A stretch of DNA of 64,000 nt. Origin: Chloroflexota bacterium (GTDB lineage: Bacteria > Chloroflexota > Dehalococcoidia > Lucifugimonadales > Lucifugimonadaceae). A model generated the notes under the pieces. It did no database searches. It was not told where the DNA came from and worked only from the letters and a program-made list of their open reading frames with translations. The position numbers were made by a program, and so were the translations under genes. The stretch lies in NCBI GenBank assembly GCA_027624075.1, contig JAQBUH010000008.1, forward strand, positions 18,510 to 82,509, given 5' to 3'. Positions 18,122 to 26,975 of this stretch are shown here, piece by piece (positions within the stretch are counted from its first letter, which is position 1; each line of letters begins with the position of its first letter).

Positions 18122-18505
18122 TCACATTACTCTCTGATAAGTACCTTCAAGGGTTACGTTGCATTCAGCCAGGAATGCCATCAGTTCGTCGTTTGAGTCT
18201 CCGTACGTCATGTCATCTGGTACGTAAACCACACGGTCTTGATATTCGTCGGTGAGTCTGTGTTTGTGGGGGCCCTGAATGGTTTGTCCATCCTCAGGAT
18301 TGGTATGCCGAGCCCAATCCGATGCGCACAGACGCCGTACCGTAACGTTGTTGCAAAGGAGCGAATAGCTGTGACTTCTACCAGCAACAGCGCGCAACGA
18401 AAGCAGTGTTTCTGAGTTCAATGCAAACACTGTCGCTTCTATCTTCAGGCGTCCGCCATCATGACGCCAGCGTAGATTTTCACGAATTACTTTAGGTTCC
18501 TCCAT
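18122..18505 (-). CDS. DUF6978-like protein (accessory module, first gene)
   Basis: A 127-residue protein immediately upstream of the DUF1828 gene on the same strand, so the two form one transcription unit. It reads as a compact alpha/beta domain with a striking histidine-rich segment: ARHTNPEDG followed by GPHKHRLTDEY and VVYVPDDMTYG, then a C-terminal helix ending LAECNVTLEGTY. I associate this pattern (H-x-N-P-D/E-G ... G-P-H-x-H) with the uncharacterised DUF6978 family, often found next to DUF1828 genes. Start could be the ATG at 18505 or one at 18520; neither has a clear ribosome site. Composition is AT-rich like its partner. Function unknown; the H-x-H motif could bind metal or act in catalysis, which is speculation. 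Confidence 0.6.
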   Translation of the reverse strand: MEEPKVIRENLRWRHDGGRLKIEATVFALNSETLLSLRAVAGRSHSYSLLCNNVTVRRLCASDWARHTNPEDGQTIQGPHKHRLTDEYQDRVVYVPDDMTYGDSNDELMAFLAECNVTLEGTYQRVM

Positions 18506-18514
18506 TAAGAGTTC

Positions 18515-19768
18515 ATGCATCCGGAAGGCTCACTGGCGCTCGACCTGCAGCGGCTGTGGCCGGGAGTCAACTTCAGTTCCCGCATCGACCCCGGCGAGAT
18601 CCGCGTCCCGGTTCCGTCTGCTGATGGGCGGAGCGTGGCGGGTCACTTCACAATCCGCACCAAGTCTGCTTTCGACCCGACCAGTCTCGGAATGGAGTCG
18701 CCGGTCTGGATCATTCTGTGTGAGGCGGCGCGAGTTTCTCAGGACGTCTATCACCGTCTCCGGTCACGCTGTTCGGAGGCGAGACGCCGGTTCCCAGAGT
18801 TTGGCTGGCTACACATGGAAGGTACGTTTGAAGGGTCTCTCGGATGGTACCCGACGCTATGGACGCGCTGGCAGTCTGCGGCCATCCAGGAGCGAGAGGA
18901 CGCCCGCTCCTTCTCGCTCCCTTCGCACTCCAACACGGCGCTGTTCCCTGGCGGTTTCGATGATCCGCAGATTTCCGCGCTCCGACGCGTGCTGCCAGAG
19001 GCAAAGTTCATGGAGCGTCACATGGGTGTTCCGGTCCCTCCATCCGGCCGCGTGCACAGCTCATTCGGCGCTGGTCTGCACGTGCGTGAGGTGAGGTACG
19101 ACCCCGGGCAGCCTGTTTTCATCGGGATCGACCCCGGTTACTCCGGCCAGCCATCCACCTACGCCGTTGAGGTATGCCAGCTCAGGAAGTTCGAAAACGG
19201 TCACCGGCAGTGGCAGGTGATCGATGAGATCGCTATCAACCGGCACGCAATGCCGGGGTTCACGGTGGCCGACGTCTGCGACATTGCGATGAGCAGGCCG
19301 TGGTGGCAGAACCCTCACAAGACGGGCGTGATCGATGTCGCCGGCACCGCGCACGCCGGGGCGCAGGAGAGCAACGCTGAGGTGTGGCGCAGGCGGACCG
19401 GTCTCGTTCTCATGCACGAGAAGGTGAGCATCCTGCCGGGGATAGACCGGTTCGACACCTGCCTGAAAGTGGACGAGGAGACTGCCGAGCCCGGACTTGT
19501 CATCGACCCTGCGTGCGAGCTTCTGATCTCAGAGCTTGGCGGTGGGCCAAACCCTTTCGACGGCCAGTCGCATATGTATCGATGGAATACAGATAGAGCG
19601 GGCGACGTGATCGGCCGGGTGCCGCGTGACGAATACTGCGACGGGATCAAGGCGCTGACATACCTGTTCATCAACGTCATGGGATACGCCGGGCGCGGGC
19701 GACTCGGCGTAGCTGAGCCGGCGAGGATCAAGGTCAGGAGCCGAAGGCAGCGAGCGGGTCAGCGGTGA
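18515..19768 (+). pseudogene. phage terminase large subunit, N-terminally truncated
   Basis: TerL motors cut and pump DNA into phage heads. This 417-codon frame keeps a Walker B-like strand (WIILCEAAR, residues 66-73, with Cys where the first Asp is usual) and the complete RNase H-like nuclease domain. Likely metal-binding acids are Asp206 (FIGIDPGYS), Asp274 (GVIDVAG) and Asp376 (EYCDG). The first 100 or more residues, including Walker A, are absent. A stop lies two codons upstream of the first ATG, and the frame begins exactly where the AT-rich two-gene module ends. The insertion therefore seems to have removed the 5' part, and the motor should be inactive unless complemented. Alternatively the frame is a standalone nuclease. 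Confidence 0.75.
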
Positions 19769-19784
19769 GAACGTCGCCTCGAAT

Positions 19785-20276
19785 TTAGCCGCCCGCCTGC
19801 CGCAGCGCCTTCTCCAGTAGCTCAAGCGCCCTCAACGCGAACAGCTCCATGTTTTCGGCGCGGTCTGCCATCCCGGTCTCCAGCGTCTCGCTCAGCTCGA
19901 CTGGCCCTGAGACCGCTACGCAGGTGTGACCCGCATCGTCGCCGTAGCGGTTGCCCGCCGGGCCGGCCGCTCCGGTCTCACTCAGTCCCCAGGTCGTGTT
20001 CAGTCGCTCTCGCGCCGCCGACGCACAGAGCAGCGCGTATGGCTCGGACGCCGACCGCATCCCAGGGTGCGCTTCCAGGTCAACCGCAAGAAACGCGTCA
20101 CGGGCAGGGCCGGTGTATATCACCGCTCCACCCATGAAGTACGCCGAGGCGCCGGGTACCGAGAGCAGCGCGGCAGAGACGAGTCCGCCGCTTGAGGACT
20201 CCGAAACCGCAACGGTCTCCCGGCGGTCCTTCAGCAGTCCGCCAACTTTACCGGCCAGTTCATTCAGACGGCTCAT
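19785..20276 (-). CDS. CinA C-terminal-domain protein (nicotinamide-nucleotide amidase, PncC type)
   Basis: A 163-residue standalone CinA C-terminal domain, the PncC fold that deamidates nicotinamide mononucleotide to nicotinate mononucleotide in NAD recycling. The active-site region reads SESSSGGLVSAALLSVPG where the family has E-S-x-T-G-G. It is followed by YFMGGAVIYT and the G-x-A-G-P-x-G loop (TGAAGPAGNRYG). I chose the ATG at 20276, with a GGGAGAA site; the frame extends to 20354. It lies antisense between the terminase remnant (17 bases away) and the next virion gene, an arrangement like phage morons or an inserted host gene. It could work with pncB at the start of the window. Confidence 0.82.
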   Translation of the reverse strand: MSRLNELAGKVGGLLKDRRETVAVSESSSGGLVSAALLSVPGASAYFMGGAVIYTGPARDAFLAVDLEAHPGMRSASEPYALLCASAARERLNTTWGLSETGAAGPAGNRYGDDAGHTCVAVSGPVELSETLETGMADRAENMELFALRALELLEKALRQAGG

Positions 20277-20470
20277 TGGATTCTCCCGCCGACAGTAGAG
20301 CAGATCGCGTGAGTCCGGGCAACCGGCTTTCTGCGCCTGACACGTGGTCTTCAATTCGAGCCAGGAGCGACCCTATTCTGGACTTCAGGCGGCCAGTGTG
20401 ACCAATCGGTCCAGAGCCGTTGGGTAGGCGGTTCGTAAAGCGCGGCTCTCTGTTTCAGCGGGGGATCCTT

Positions 20471-21475
20471 ATGCCTGACAACTTCACGAGTGAGCTTGTT
20501 GACTCGGCCGGCGAGGTCTTCGCTACAGACGCAATCGGAGGCTCGTCCGTTCACTATCCTATCGGCAAGCTGGCGTGGGGTCCGCTGAACACGGCGAACC
20601 TGACGGACACCGCCAACCCTCTGCCGGTGCAGATCAACGGCAACGGGACATCGTCGAGCGCTCCGTTCTTTGTCCGCGGCGCCAATGACGATTCCACAGT
20701 TCCCATCTCCGGTACGGTGAGCCCGGCCGCGGGCGCCTCTTTCGCCGTTGCAGTCGACTCCGCAGACATCATCCGCGCAAAGCTGGTCGAGTCTGACTCG
20801 AACGGCCCTGTCTTCTCAGAAGGCGACTCAGCGGTGGCGGCGAGGTTCTTCGCCGTTGGGTTTGAGAGCGACTCCGTCGCCAACGTGTTCAGCGTCATCT
20901 CATCTGGCAGGCCGCTACCCGTCCAGGGCGACACCGTCGTCTCTATCACCGGATACGTTGCGCCATCGACCGCTGTGACCGTGACGAACATGTCTGACTC
21001 CACGGTGACCGTGAGTGGGACAGTTACGGTGCAGGGCAACGCGTCCGTGGCAATCGTCGCAGGGTCGTCTGTTTCGATTTCCAACGACTCCGCCGGTCAG
21101 ATCGGGGTCGGTCTGAACGCCATCGGCGGCAACTCGGCGGGAGCGCTCCAGACATTTACAACAGTGCTCAGCTCCGCACTCGAGACCGTCACGTCGAGCG
21201 CCGGCCGGCTCTACGGATACATGCTGACCAACCCTGACACGGCGGCGATCGTGTACGCAAAGATATTTTCAGACGACTCGACCGGGGTGACCAAGGGTAC
21301 GACGTCTCCTGTGCTCAACCTGGGAATACCTCCTGTTGGCGGCGCCAACGTGACCTTCGCCCAGGGAGTCTTGATGTCCAGCGGGATGTCTGTCATGGCG
21401 GCAGGCGGCGCCGGACTGACCGATACGTCAGCGCCCGGCAGCAACCTTGTGGTCAATCTGTTCTACAAGGGCTGA
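20471..21475 (+). CDS. phage virion-type protein, beta-rich
   Basis: A 334-residue protein starting at ATG 20471 (GGGGGATCC upstream). Its N-terminus (FTSELVDSAGEVFATDAIGG and YPIGKLAWG) and the Ser/Thr/Val-rich, beta-repetitive body (VTVTNMSDSTVTVSGTVTV) are typical of phage structural proteins. The C-terminal domain (YGYMLTNPDTAAIVYAKIF, VNLFYKG) resembles small head or tail decoration modules. I cannot say whether it is a head or tail part, and there is no signal peptide. It begins a run of five to six tightly packed genes in the same direction that ends at 25562. Confidence 0.6.
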   Translation: MPDNFTSELVDSAGEVFATDAIGGSSVHYPIGKLAWGPLNTANLTDTANPLPVQINGNGTSSSAPFFVRGANDDSTVPISGTVSPAAGASFAVAVDSADIIRAKLVESDSNGPVFSEGDSAVAARFFAVGFESDSVANVFSVISSGRPLPVQGDTVVSITGYVAPSTAVTVTNMSDSTVTVSGTVTVQGNASVAIVAGSSVSISNDSAGQIGVGLNAIGGNSAGALQTFTTVLSSALETVTSSAGRLYGYMLTNPDTAAIVYAKIFSDDSTGVTKGTTSPVLNLGIPPVGGANVTFAQGVLMSSGMSVMAAGGAGLTDTSAPGSNLVVNLFYKG

Positions 21476-21561
21476 GCGGGCTGTCTCTATGTGGCTGTCC
21501 GGCTGGCCGCGCCCGGCGGCGAACGGTCCCGTTTCAAGGTGTGAAGGATTGAGGTGGTCCG

Positions 21562-21756
21562 ATGGGTTTCTGGTCGACGGTCCTGACGGCGCTTCGGTTC
21601 AGGTCGGGACGGCTGCCCGTGATTACGGAACCTCTGAGCGTGCGCCGGCTCCGCCTCGACGCGTCAGTTCCACGGTTACGGCGGGACACGGTGACGGTGC
21701 GCAGGGTGTTGAGTAACAGCAACGTGACCCACAGGGTTCGAGTGGAGGTGAAGTGA
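21562..21756 (+). CDS. small basic phage-block protein
   Basis: A 64-residue, strongly basic protein (many Arg and Val, no recognised domain). ATG 21562 has a GAGGTGG site 5 bases upstream. Its TGA overlaps the next start (TGATG), which argues that it is translated and coupled to the following gene. Function unknown. Confidence 0.5.
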   Translation: MGFWSTVLTALRFRSGRLPVITEPLSVRRLRLDASVPRLRRDTVTVRRVLSNSNVTHRVRVEVK

Positions 21757-22103
21757 TGGCCAGGCAGTCATGGGGTGAGCCGGACGGTATTCCTGAAGGG
21801 TCAGATTTTTCATTGGAGGCGGTCCTGACCGTTAACGGCGCGATAGCTCCGTCCCAGGTGACCTCCAGCGGTGCGATCACGCTGTCGGTCGAGAACACGG
21901 TCGAGCCGATCATTCCTCTACTGATCGACGAGGTACGCGACGCGGTGGACGCGCCCTCGGGACTCGTGCGTTGGAATATCACCGATGCGCAGTCTTCCGC
22001 GTGGCCTGCGGGGACGTTCAACGGCGACATCAAGCTGATCGATTCGGGCGGGATGATCACGTACTGGCCGGTGAGTCTCAAGATCAGGAGCGTGATCGAC
22101 TGA
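21756..22103 (+). CDS. phage-block protein of unknown function
   Basis: A 115-residue protein with a beta-rich pattern (SDFSLEAVLTVNGAIAPSQVTSSGAI, then VRWNITDAQSSAWPAGTFNGDIKLID and YWPVSLKIRSV). The last part resembles the short immunoglobulin-like or head-tail-completion proteins that sit between structural genes in tailed phages, in which ...G-x-y-x-A-D-I-x-x-x-D... marks a strand. The match is by feel, not by a named family. It is translationally coupled to the upstream gene and followed by the 422-residue virion gene after 61 bases. Confidence 0.55.
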   Translation: MARQSWGEPDGIPEGSDFSLEAVLTVNGAIAPSQVTSSGAITLSVENTVEPIIPLLIDEVRDAVDAPSGLVRWNITDAQSSAWPAGTFNGDIKLIDSGGMITYWPVSLKIRSVID

Positions 22104-22164
22104 GTCTCCCCTGATCGATTTTCCGGCGAGGTTTAGAGAGCAGCGGATGTGAGGTGAAGGTGAG

Positions 22165-23433
22165 ATGCCGGCAACACAACGGCGGAACAGGAAGCAGCTT
22201 CGGCATTCGATAGGCCTGCTGCTGGGCGCGGTGCGGCACGAAGGTGGCGTTGTCGAATCTAGTCCGTCTGAGGCGTCACAGAACGCGGCGAAGATCACAG
22301 ACACCACCCTCGCTTACGGCACAGACAACGAGCACCGCGGCAGGTGGGTCTATGCGACAGACGCAGGCGGCGCAACCCACGTCAGGCGCGTGTTTGCCTC
22401 TTCGCGGGACGAGCGCTCTATAACGGTGTCGAAAGCGTTCCCGGCCGTGCCAGACAGCACGTGGATATACGAGCTCTGGGATATCGATGTGCCGCCGGGC
22501 GTTGTGCATGAGTTCATCAACCAGGCGATCAGCGGCGTCACCCGCAAGGGCTCCGTCGAGGATGTTGACGACACCTTTCACACCGGCGGCCGTATCAACT
22601 CATTTGCTCTGTCTTCCAACTGGACAGGGGTAAGGGATCTTAACTGGCGGTCCGGGTTTGCCGGTCAGCAGATCGCATCGCTGGACCAGCCGTTGACCGA
22701 GCTTACCGCGAACGTGAGCGCCGTTGCCGACTCAGCGGATTTCCGCCAGGGGAGCGCGGCGGCACGGCTAGATGTGGGGGCTGCCGCCGCGGCCAATGAG
22801 GCGCTTGCGGAGGCGGGTTTTACCGCTGTGGACGGTCGAGGCTATGACCGCGTTGAGTTCTGGCACAAGTCGAACGGCGCCATCACCTCGTCGAACCTCG
22901 TCGTGCAACTCAGGCAGGGGTCGTCGACCCATGAGTCGATCCCCGTGCCGGCCACACTGGCCACGCAGAGCGGCCAGTGGCGATACGCCTCGATGGCACT
23001 CACCGCGCCAGAGCGTAACAACGCTATCAACGCGGTCCGCGTGGCGGCGGGGAGTAGCGACGGCGGCGCGATAACCGCATGGCTCGACGACGTGAAGCTG
23101 GTCAGGTCTAACTCCGAAGTGTGGCATCGGGTGCCGCGCGAGTTCTGGCGAGTTGGCGCAGCCAGCAGGCAATTCACGCTCACAGATGACGCCCGGCTGC
23201 GGGTCACCGGTGTCCGGGCGCCAACGCTACTCGACTCAGACTCGCAAATCTGTGAGGTGGATACGCAGTATGTGATCAATTCGACAGCCGCAGGCGTGAT
23301 GCGCTCCAGGAGCGACCGGCGAGGCGCAATCAGAGACGCCGCCATGCAGCAGGCGGACCTGTACGAGCAGATTGCGCAGACCCAGCGCCTCAGAATGAAC
23401 ACTCCAGCAAACATCAGGTGGGTGGACGACTAA
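22165..23433 (+). CDS. phage structural protein with jelly-roll-like domain
   Basis: A 422-residue protein. Residues 1-20 are basic (PATQRRNRKQLRHSIG). The first part up to about residue 130 has the look of a head-tail connector or adaptor domain (DTTLAYGTDNEHRGRWVY, then PPGVVHEFINQAI). The middle (about 140-320) forms a carbohydrate-binding-like jelly roll with YDRVEFWHKSNGAI, QSGQWRYASMAL and ITAWLDDVKLV. The C-terminus is a Gln/Arg-rich helix (AAMQQADLYEQIAQ). Its stop overlaps the start of the next gene (TAATG). Role in the particle is inferred from architecture and position. Confidence 0.6.
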   Translation: MPATQRRNRKQLRHSIGLLLGAVRHEGGVVESSPSEASQNAAKITDTTLAYGTDNEHRGRWVYATDAGGATHVRRVFASSRDERSITVSKAFPAVPDSTWIYELWDIDVPPGVVHEFINQAISGVTRKGSVEDVDDTFHTGGRINSFALSSNWTGVRDLNWRSGFAGQQIASLDQPLTELTANVSAVADSADFRQGSAAARLDVGAAAAANEALAEAGFTAVDGRGYDRVEFWHKSNGAITSSNLVVQLRQGSSTHESIPVPATLATQSGQWRYASMALTAPERNNAINAVRVAAGSSDGGAITAWLDDVKLVRSNSEVWHRVPREFWRVGAASRQFTLTDDARLRVTGVRAPTLLDSDSQICEVDTQYVINSTAAGVMRSRSDRRGAIRDAAMQQADLYEQIAQTQRLRMNTPANIRWVDD

Positions 23434-25268
23434 TGGCAAATCCAGCTGTGACCGGAAAAGGGCAGATCTGGCTGGACGGCCGGACCTACTCAATCGACGG
23501 CCCCGTCCAGAGAGAACTGGCGACGCGCTTTGCTCCCAAGACCGTAATCTGGGACTACACAGATGAGTCGAATCCGCTGGTTTCGACTGCCACGTGGCGG
23601 TCATGGAACGGTGGGTTCGGGCTCGAAACTGTTCGCAGCGCAGACGACTTCAACCGTCACCGGTGGAGTTCCCTCTACACCCGGTTGCCGAACCACCTGA
23701 TGCTGGGGCCGAGCATACGTGAGTTCGGGGGTGGGCTCGGCACCTTCCTCAGCCGTTACTTTGACTTCAACGACGATCTGTATGTGATCGACGGGAACAA
23801 GGTTCACTTCTACGACGACGCAAACGACAGCTTCGTGCTGGCGCCGGTCCGGATACTCTCTACCGACGTGACAGACGCCACGACCGGAGTGCTCAACGGC
23901 GAGCCGGTGACCGTGATAGCGCAGGGTATCGCGACTGACTGGTCGTCCAACGCAAGTGACTCAGCCGCGTGGAACCGTGATCTGACTGACATGACCAGGG
24001 TCACTTTCTGGAGAGACCTCCTGTGGGGCACAGACTCTTCGGACCAGCTGTTTTTCACGAACGATCTCAACGATGGTTGGACCCAGGTCGCGACGCTTCC
24101 TGAGCCTTCAGCAGATGTCGTAAACCTGTTTGCCGGGCCGTCAGGAGATCGCGGCGACCCTGAGGCCCTGTACCTCGCCACTCGCCGGGGCCTGTGGGTG
24201 TACGACAACCTCAGCGAACGGTTCCGCAGCACCGGTCTCACGATGCCGCGCTCAAACGCGTCAGCGGCCGCGTGGAACGGATCGGTGTACTACACCAACG
24301 AGCAACGTGTTTTCCGGTTCACGCCAGGGCCAACGAATGTTGTGGATGATCTAACGCCGGTCGTCGTCTCAGACAGCGTTACTCCCGGAGAGTTGCTGGG
24401 TCACTACCAGGAGGCGCACCCGGGTATTGACGGCGTGTTCTTCCTCACCAGCGGCAAGCCGCACATTCACCAGTGGGACGGCAAGGCGTGGAGCAGCCTG
24501 CCGGGCGATGGGAACGGCGGCTTCCAGGCCAGCGAAGACATGGGTGGCATGTTCCTGTCGACGGCCAAGGGCAAGCACCGCCTTGTGTACGGTCATCTCA
24601 AGTTGTTCGCCTTCAACGGGAGCGTGCGAATAAATCTGCCTGTGCTGAGCACGGACCTCATCGGTCAGAGCGGCCAGGGCTTCATGCACATCGGACAGCT
24701 CGTCACGCCCTGGTTCGACGGATTCGTCTCGGGGCGAGACAAGCTAGCGGTGAGCATCGGCCTTGAGGTCTCGATTCCAGACTCCGCGGAAACTCTCCGG
24801 ATCACCTATTCGAAGGATGACGGTGCCGTGGCCGGGCAGATTCTCGAACTGAACGATCCGGGTTATCACGCGATCACTGTGCCGATACGAGACAAGGATG
24901 GTAAGGCCACCGGTGTGCTGTTCGACAGAATCTCACTCGGAGTTGAGATGGAGATCGACCTCGCTGACGCGTCACATCTCCTGCACAGCCCTGACTTGAA
25001 GCGCCTATCGCTGAACTACATCAAGGCCCAGCCCATCCGGTGGGCGTACAGTTTCCTCATCCAGCCGGAAAGTGGTGAGAGCGGCGCTGAGATCAGGCGG
25101 TCCCTGGAAAAAACGTTCGAGAAGCAGTCCCTGGTCGGGTTCGCATTCCATGATCCGGCTTCGGACTTCGAGGAGGAAAAGCTCGTGACGCCGATAAGCC
25201 TCAGGAGTGAGGAGATTACGGGCCTGGAGGAGCGGGGCAAGTTTCGGATTGTGGTCACGGAGGTCTAG
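23433..25268 (+). CDS. phage tail-associated beta-propeller-like protein
   Basis: A 611-residue protein starting at ATG 23433, overlapping the upstream stop by one base. Repeated short strands with the pattern F-W-R-D-L-L-W, LYLATRRGLWVYDN, SVYYTNEQRVFRF and GVFFLTSGKPHIHQWDG point to a beta-propeller, the fold used by nozzle proteins at the tail tip of short-tailed phages (T7 gp12 and P22 gp10 are the model cases). The last about 200 residues are beta-sandwich-like. Family identity is not proven; it could instead be a general phage receptor-binding or stabilisation protein. It is the largest gene of block 1. Confidence 0.55.
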   Translation: MANPAVTGKGQIWLDGRTYSIDGPVQRELATRFAPKTVIWDYTDESNPLVSTATWRSWNGGFGLETVRSADDFNRHRWSSLYTRLPNHLMLGPSIREFGGGLGTFLSRYFDFNDDLYVIDGNKVHFYDDANDSFVLAPVRILSTDVTDATTGVLNGEPVTVIAQGIATDWSSNASDSAAWNRDLTDMTRVTFWRDLLWGTDSSDQLFFTNDLNDGWTQVATLPEPSADVVNLFAGPSGDRGDPEALYLATRRGLWVYDNLSERFRSTGLTMPRSNASAAAWNGSVYYTNEQRVFRFTPGPTNVVDDLTPVVVSDSVTPGELLGHYQEAHPGIDGVFFLTSGKPHIHQWDGKAWSSLPGDGNGGFQASEDMGGMFLSTAKGKHRLVYGHLKLFAFNGSVRINLPVLSTDLIGQSGQGFMHIGQLVTPWFDGFVSGRDKLAVSIGLEVSIPDSAETLRITYSKDDGAVAGQILELNDPGYHAITVPIRDKDGKATGVLFDRISLGVEMEIDLADASHLLHSPDLKRLSLNYIKAQPIRWAYSFLIQPESGESGAEIRRSLEKTFEKQSLVGFAFHDPASDFEEEKLVTPISLRSEEITGLEERGKFRIVVTEV

Positions 25269-25562
25269 ATGGCAAGGGTAATCATTGCGTCGCTCAGTGT
25301 TGCGGACTCTGTGAGCGCGGTCCAACTGCAGTCTGCGCCAAGGCCCAGGGTGCGGTCTGTAGTGTTCAAGGCACGCGTTGGAAACATCGCCTCGATCTAT
25401 CTCGCATCAGACTCCGCCGCGAAGTCGGCCGGGTTCGAGCTTGCGCCGGGAGATCGCGAAGAGTGGTGCGCGCTGCCGGCCACCCTGAAAGGGTCCACGT
25501 ACTGGATCTGGGGCGCCTCATCCGGGGACAGGCTCGACTACGCGCTGCTGCTCGAAGAGTGA
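25269..25562 (+). CDS. small phage-block protein
   Basis: A 97-residue beta-rich protein starting on the base after the preceding TAG. It contains VVFKARVGNIASIYLASDSAAKSAG and ELAPGD followed by YWIWGASSGDRLDYALL. The layout (asymmetric strands, G-x-E-L-x-P-G-D loop) is common in small decoration or fibre-associated phage proteins. It closes the coupled run of block 1, and 236 bases without a gene follow. Confidence 0.55.
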   Translation: MARVIIASLSVADSVSAVQLQSAPRPRVRSVVFKARVGNIASIYLASDSAAKSAGFELAPGDREEWCALPATLKGSTYWIWGASSGDRLDYALLLEE

Positions 25563-25798
25563 TCGGGAGGCGGGCCTGTGCCGGTCTCTGTGCCGGTCCG
25601 CCGCCGGACTCCCGCCTGGGTTTAGCGCTCACCTGATGTAGAGTATCGCCGCACCCCTGGCGAAACCGGGTCCATCTGTGAATGTCGAGGTTGGCCGTGC
25701 GGAGCCGACGGGTTAGCAGGCGGCCCCTCGCCGTTCACAGAAGGCGTCGGCCGGTATCGCCTGTGAGTGAGTCCGGGGCTGCAGAAAGACGCTGACCA

Positions 25799-26929
25799 TT
25801 GGCCACCTCATATGACGTAATCGTTGCCGGCGTCGGCGGGATGGGCAGCGCCACGGTCTACGAGCTTGCAAAGCGCGGCAGGCGTGTGCTTGGTCTCGAG
25901 AAGTTCGACATCCCGAACGACCAGGGCTCCTCACACGGTGTCAACCGCATCATCCGCCTCGCCTACTACGAGCATCCCTCCTATGTGCCGCTCCTTCGCC
26001 GGTCTTATGAGCTTTGGCGTGAGATAGAGGAACGCGTACAGGAAAAGCTGTTATTCACAACTGGCTCAGTCGACACAGACACCGAAAGCGGCGAGGTCTT
26101 TCGCGGCTCACTGAACTCATGCCAGCTACACGATATTCCGCACGAGGTCCTGACTGCGGCAGAGACGAACCAACGCTTCCCCGGCTACCGGCTGCCAGGC
26201 GGTCACTACTCGTTATTACAGCCGGACGGCGGATTCCTGCTCTCTGAGCGGTGCATCGTCGCATATGCCAACGCCGCGATGGGCCTCGGCGCCGAGGTCC
26301 ATGCCCGTGAGGCGGTGCTCGGATGGGACGCGACAGGCTCAGGGACTGTCAGGGTTACCACAGACCGGGGCGACTATGAAGCCGGATCGCTCGTCATCAC
26401 GGCAGGCGCATGGAGCGAGAAGCTCATCCCGCAACTTGCAGGTCGCGCCGTCCCCGAGCGGCAGGTGCTCGCGTGGCTGCAGCCGGAAGACCCGCATCTA
26501 TTCTCACCGGACCGTTTTCCAGTATTCAACGCCATGTTTGAGGAAGGCCGCTACTACGGCTTCCCGGTCTTCGGAATCCCCGGGTTCAAGATCGGCCGGT
26601 ACCACCACCTGGACGAGCAGGTCGACGCAGACAACGTGCAGCGTGAAGTGACACGGGAGGATGAGGCGGTCCTGCGTTCAGCCGTGGCCCGCTACTTCCC
26701 TGCGGCGAACGGCAACGTGATGAGCATGAAGACCTGCATGTTCACAAACTCGCCGGACGAGCACTTCATCATTGGCGCGTTGCCGGAGCTCCCGCAGGTC
26801 TCCTTCGCAGCAGGTTTCTCCGGCCATGGGTTCAAGTTCTGCAGCGTGGTCGGTGAGATCATGGCTGACCTCGCGACGCGGCGGCAGACCGTTCACGACA
26901 TCGCAATGTTCCGGCCAGGCCGCTTCTAG
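25799..26929 (+). CDS. monomeric sarcosine oxidase / N-methyl-tryptophan oxidase-like flavoenzyme
   Basis: A 376-residue FAD-dependent amine oxidase of the MSOX/SolA group, which demethylates N-methyl amino acids and makes formaldehyde and H2O2. The dinucleotide-binding motif GVGGMGSATVYELAKRG lies at residues about 11-27. It is followed by GLEKFDIPNDQGSSHG, where the SSHG and RIIRLAY segment is diagnostic. The covalent-flavin region near the C-terminus reads MKTCMFTNSPDEHFIIG (Cys at about 305), and the protein ends with GFSGHGFKFCSVVGEIMADL. The TTG at 25799 is the most sensible start because it gives the canonical N-terminus. Exact amine substrate unknown. Confidence 0.9.
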   Translation: MATSYDVIVAGVGGMGSATVYELAKRGRRVLGLEKFDIPNDQGSSHGVNRIIRLAYYEHPSYVPLLRRSYELWREIEERVQEKLLFTTGSVDTDTESGEVFRGSLNSCQLHDIPHEVLTAAETNQRFPGYRLPGGHYSLLQPDGGFLLSERCIVAYANAAMGLGAEVHAREAVLGWDATGSGTVRVTTDRGDYEAGSLVITAGAWSEKLIPQLAGRAVPERQVLAWLQPEDPHLFSPDRFPVFNAMFEEGRYYGFPVFGIPGFKIGRYHHLDEQVDADNVQREVTREDEAVLRSAVARYFPAANGNVMSMKTCMFTNSPDEHFIIGALPELPQVSFAAGFSGHGFKFCSVVGEIMADLATRRQTVHDIAMFRPGRF

Positions 26930-26975
26930 GTGCGGGGTCGGAGCCGGAGCCGTTGCTGGCGAGACCAATTCCGCG

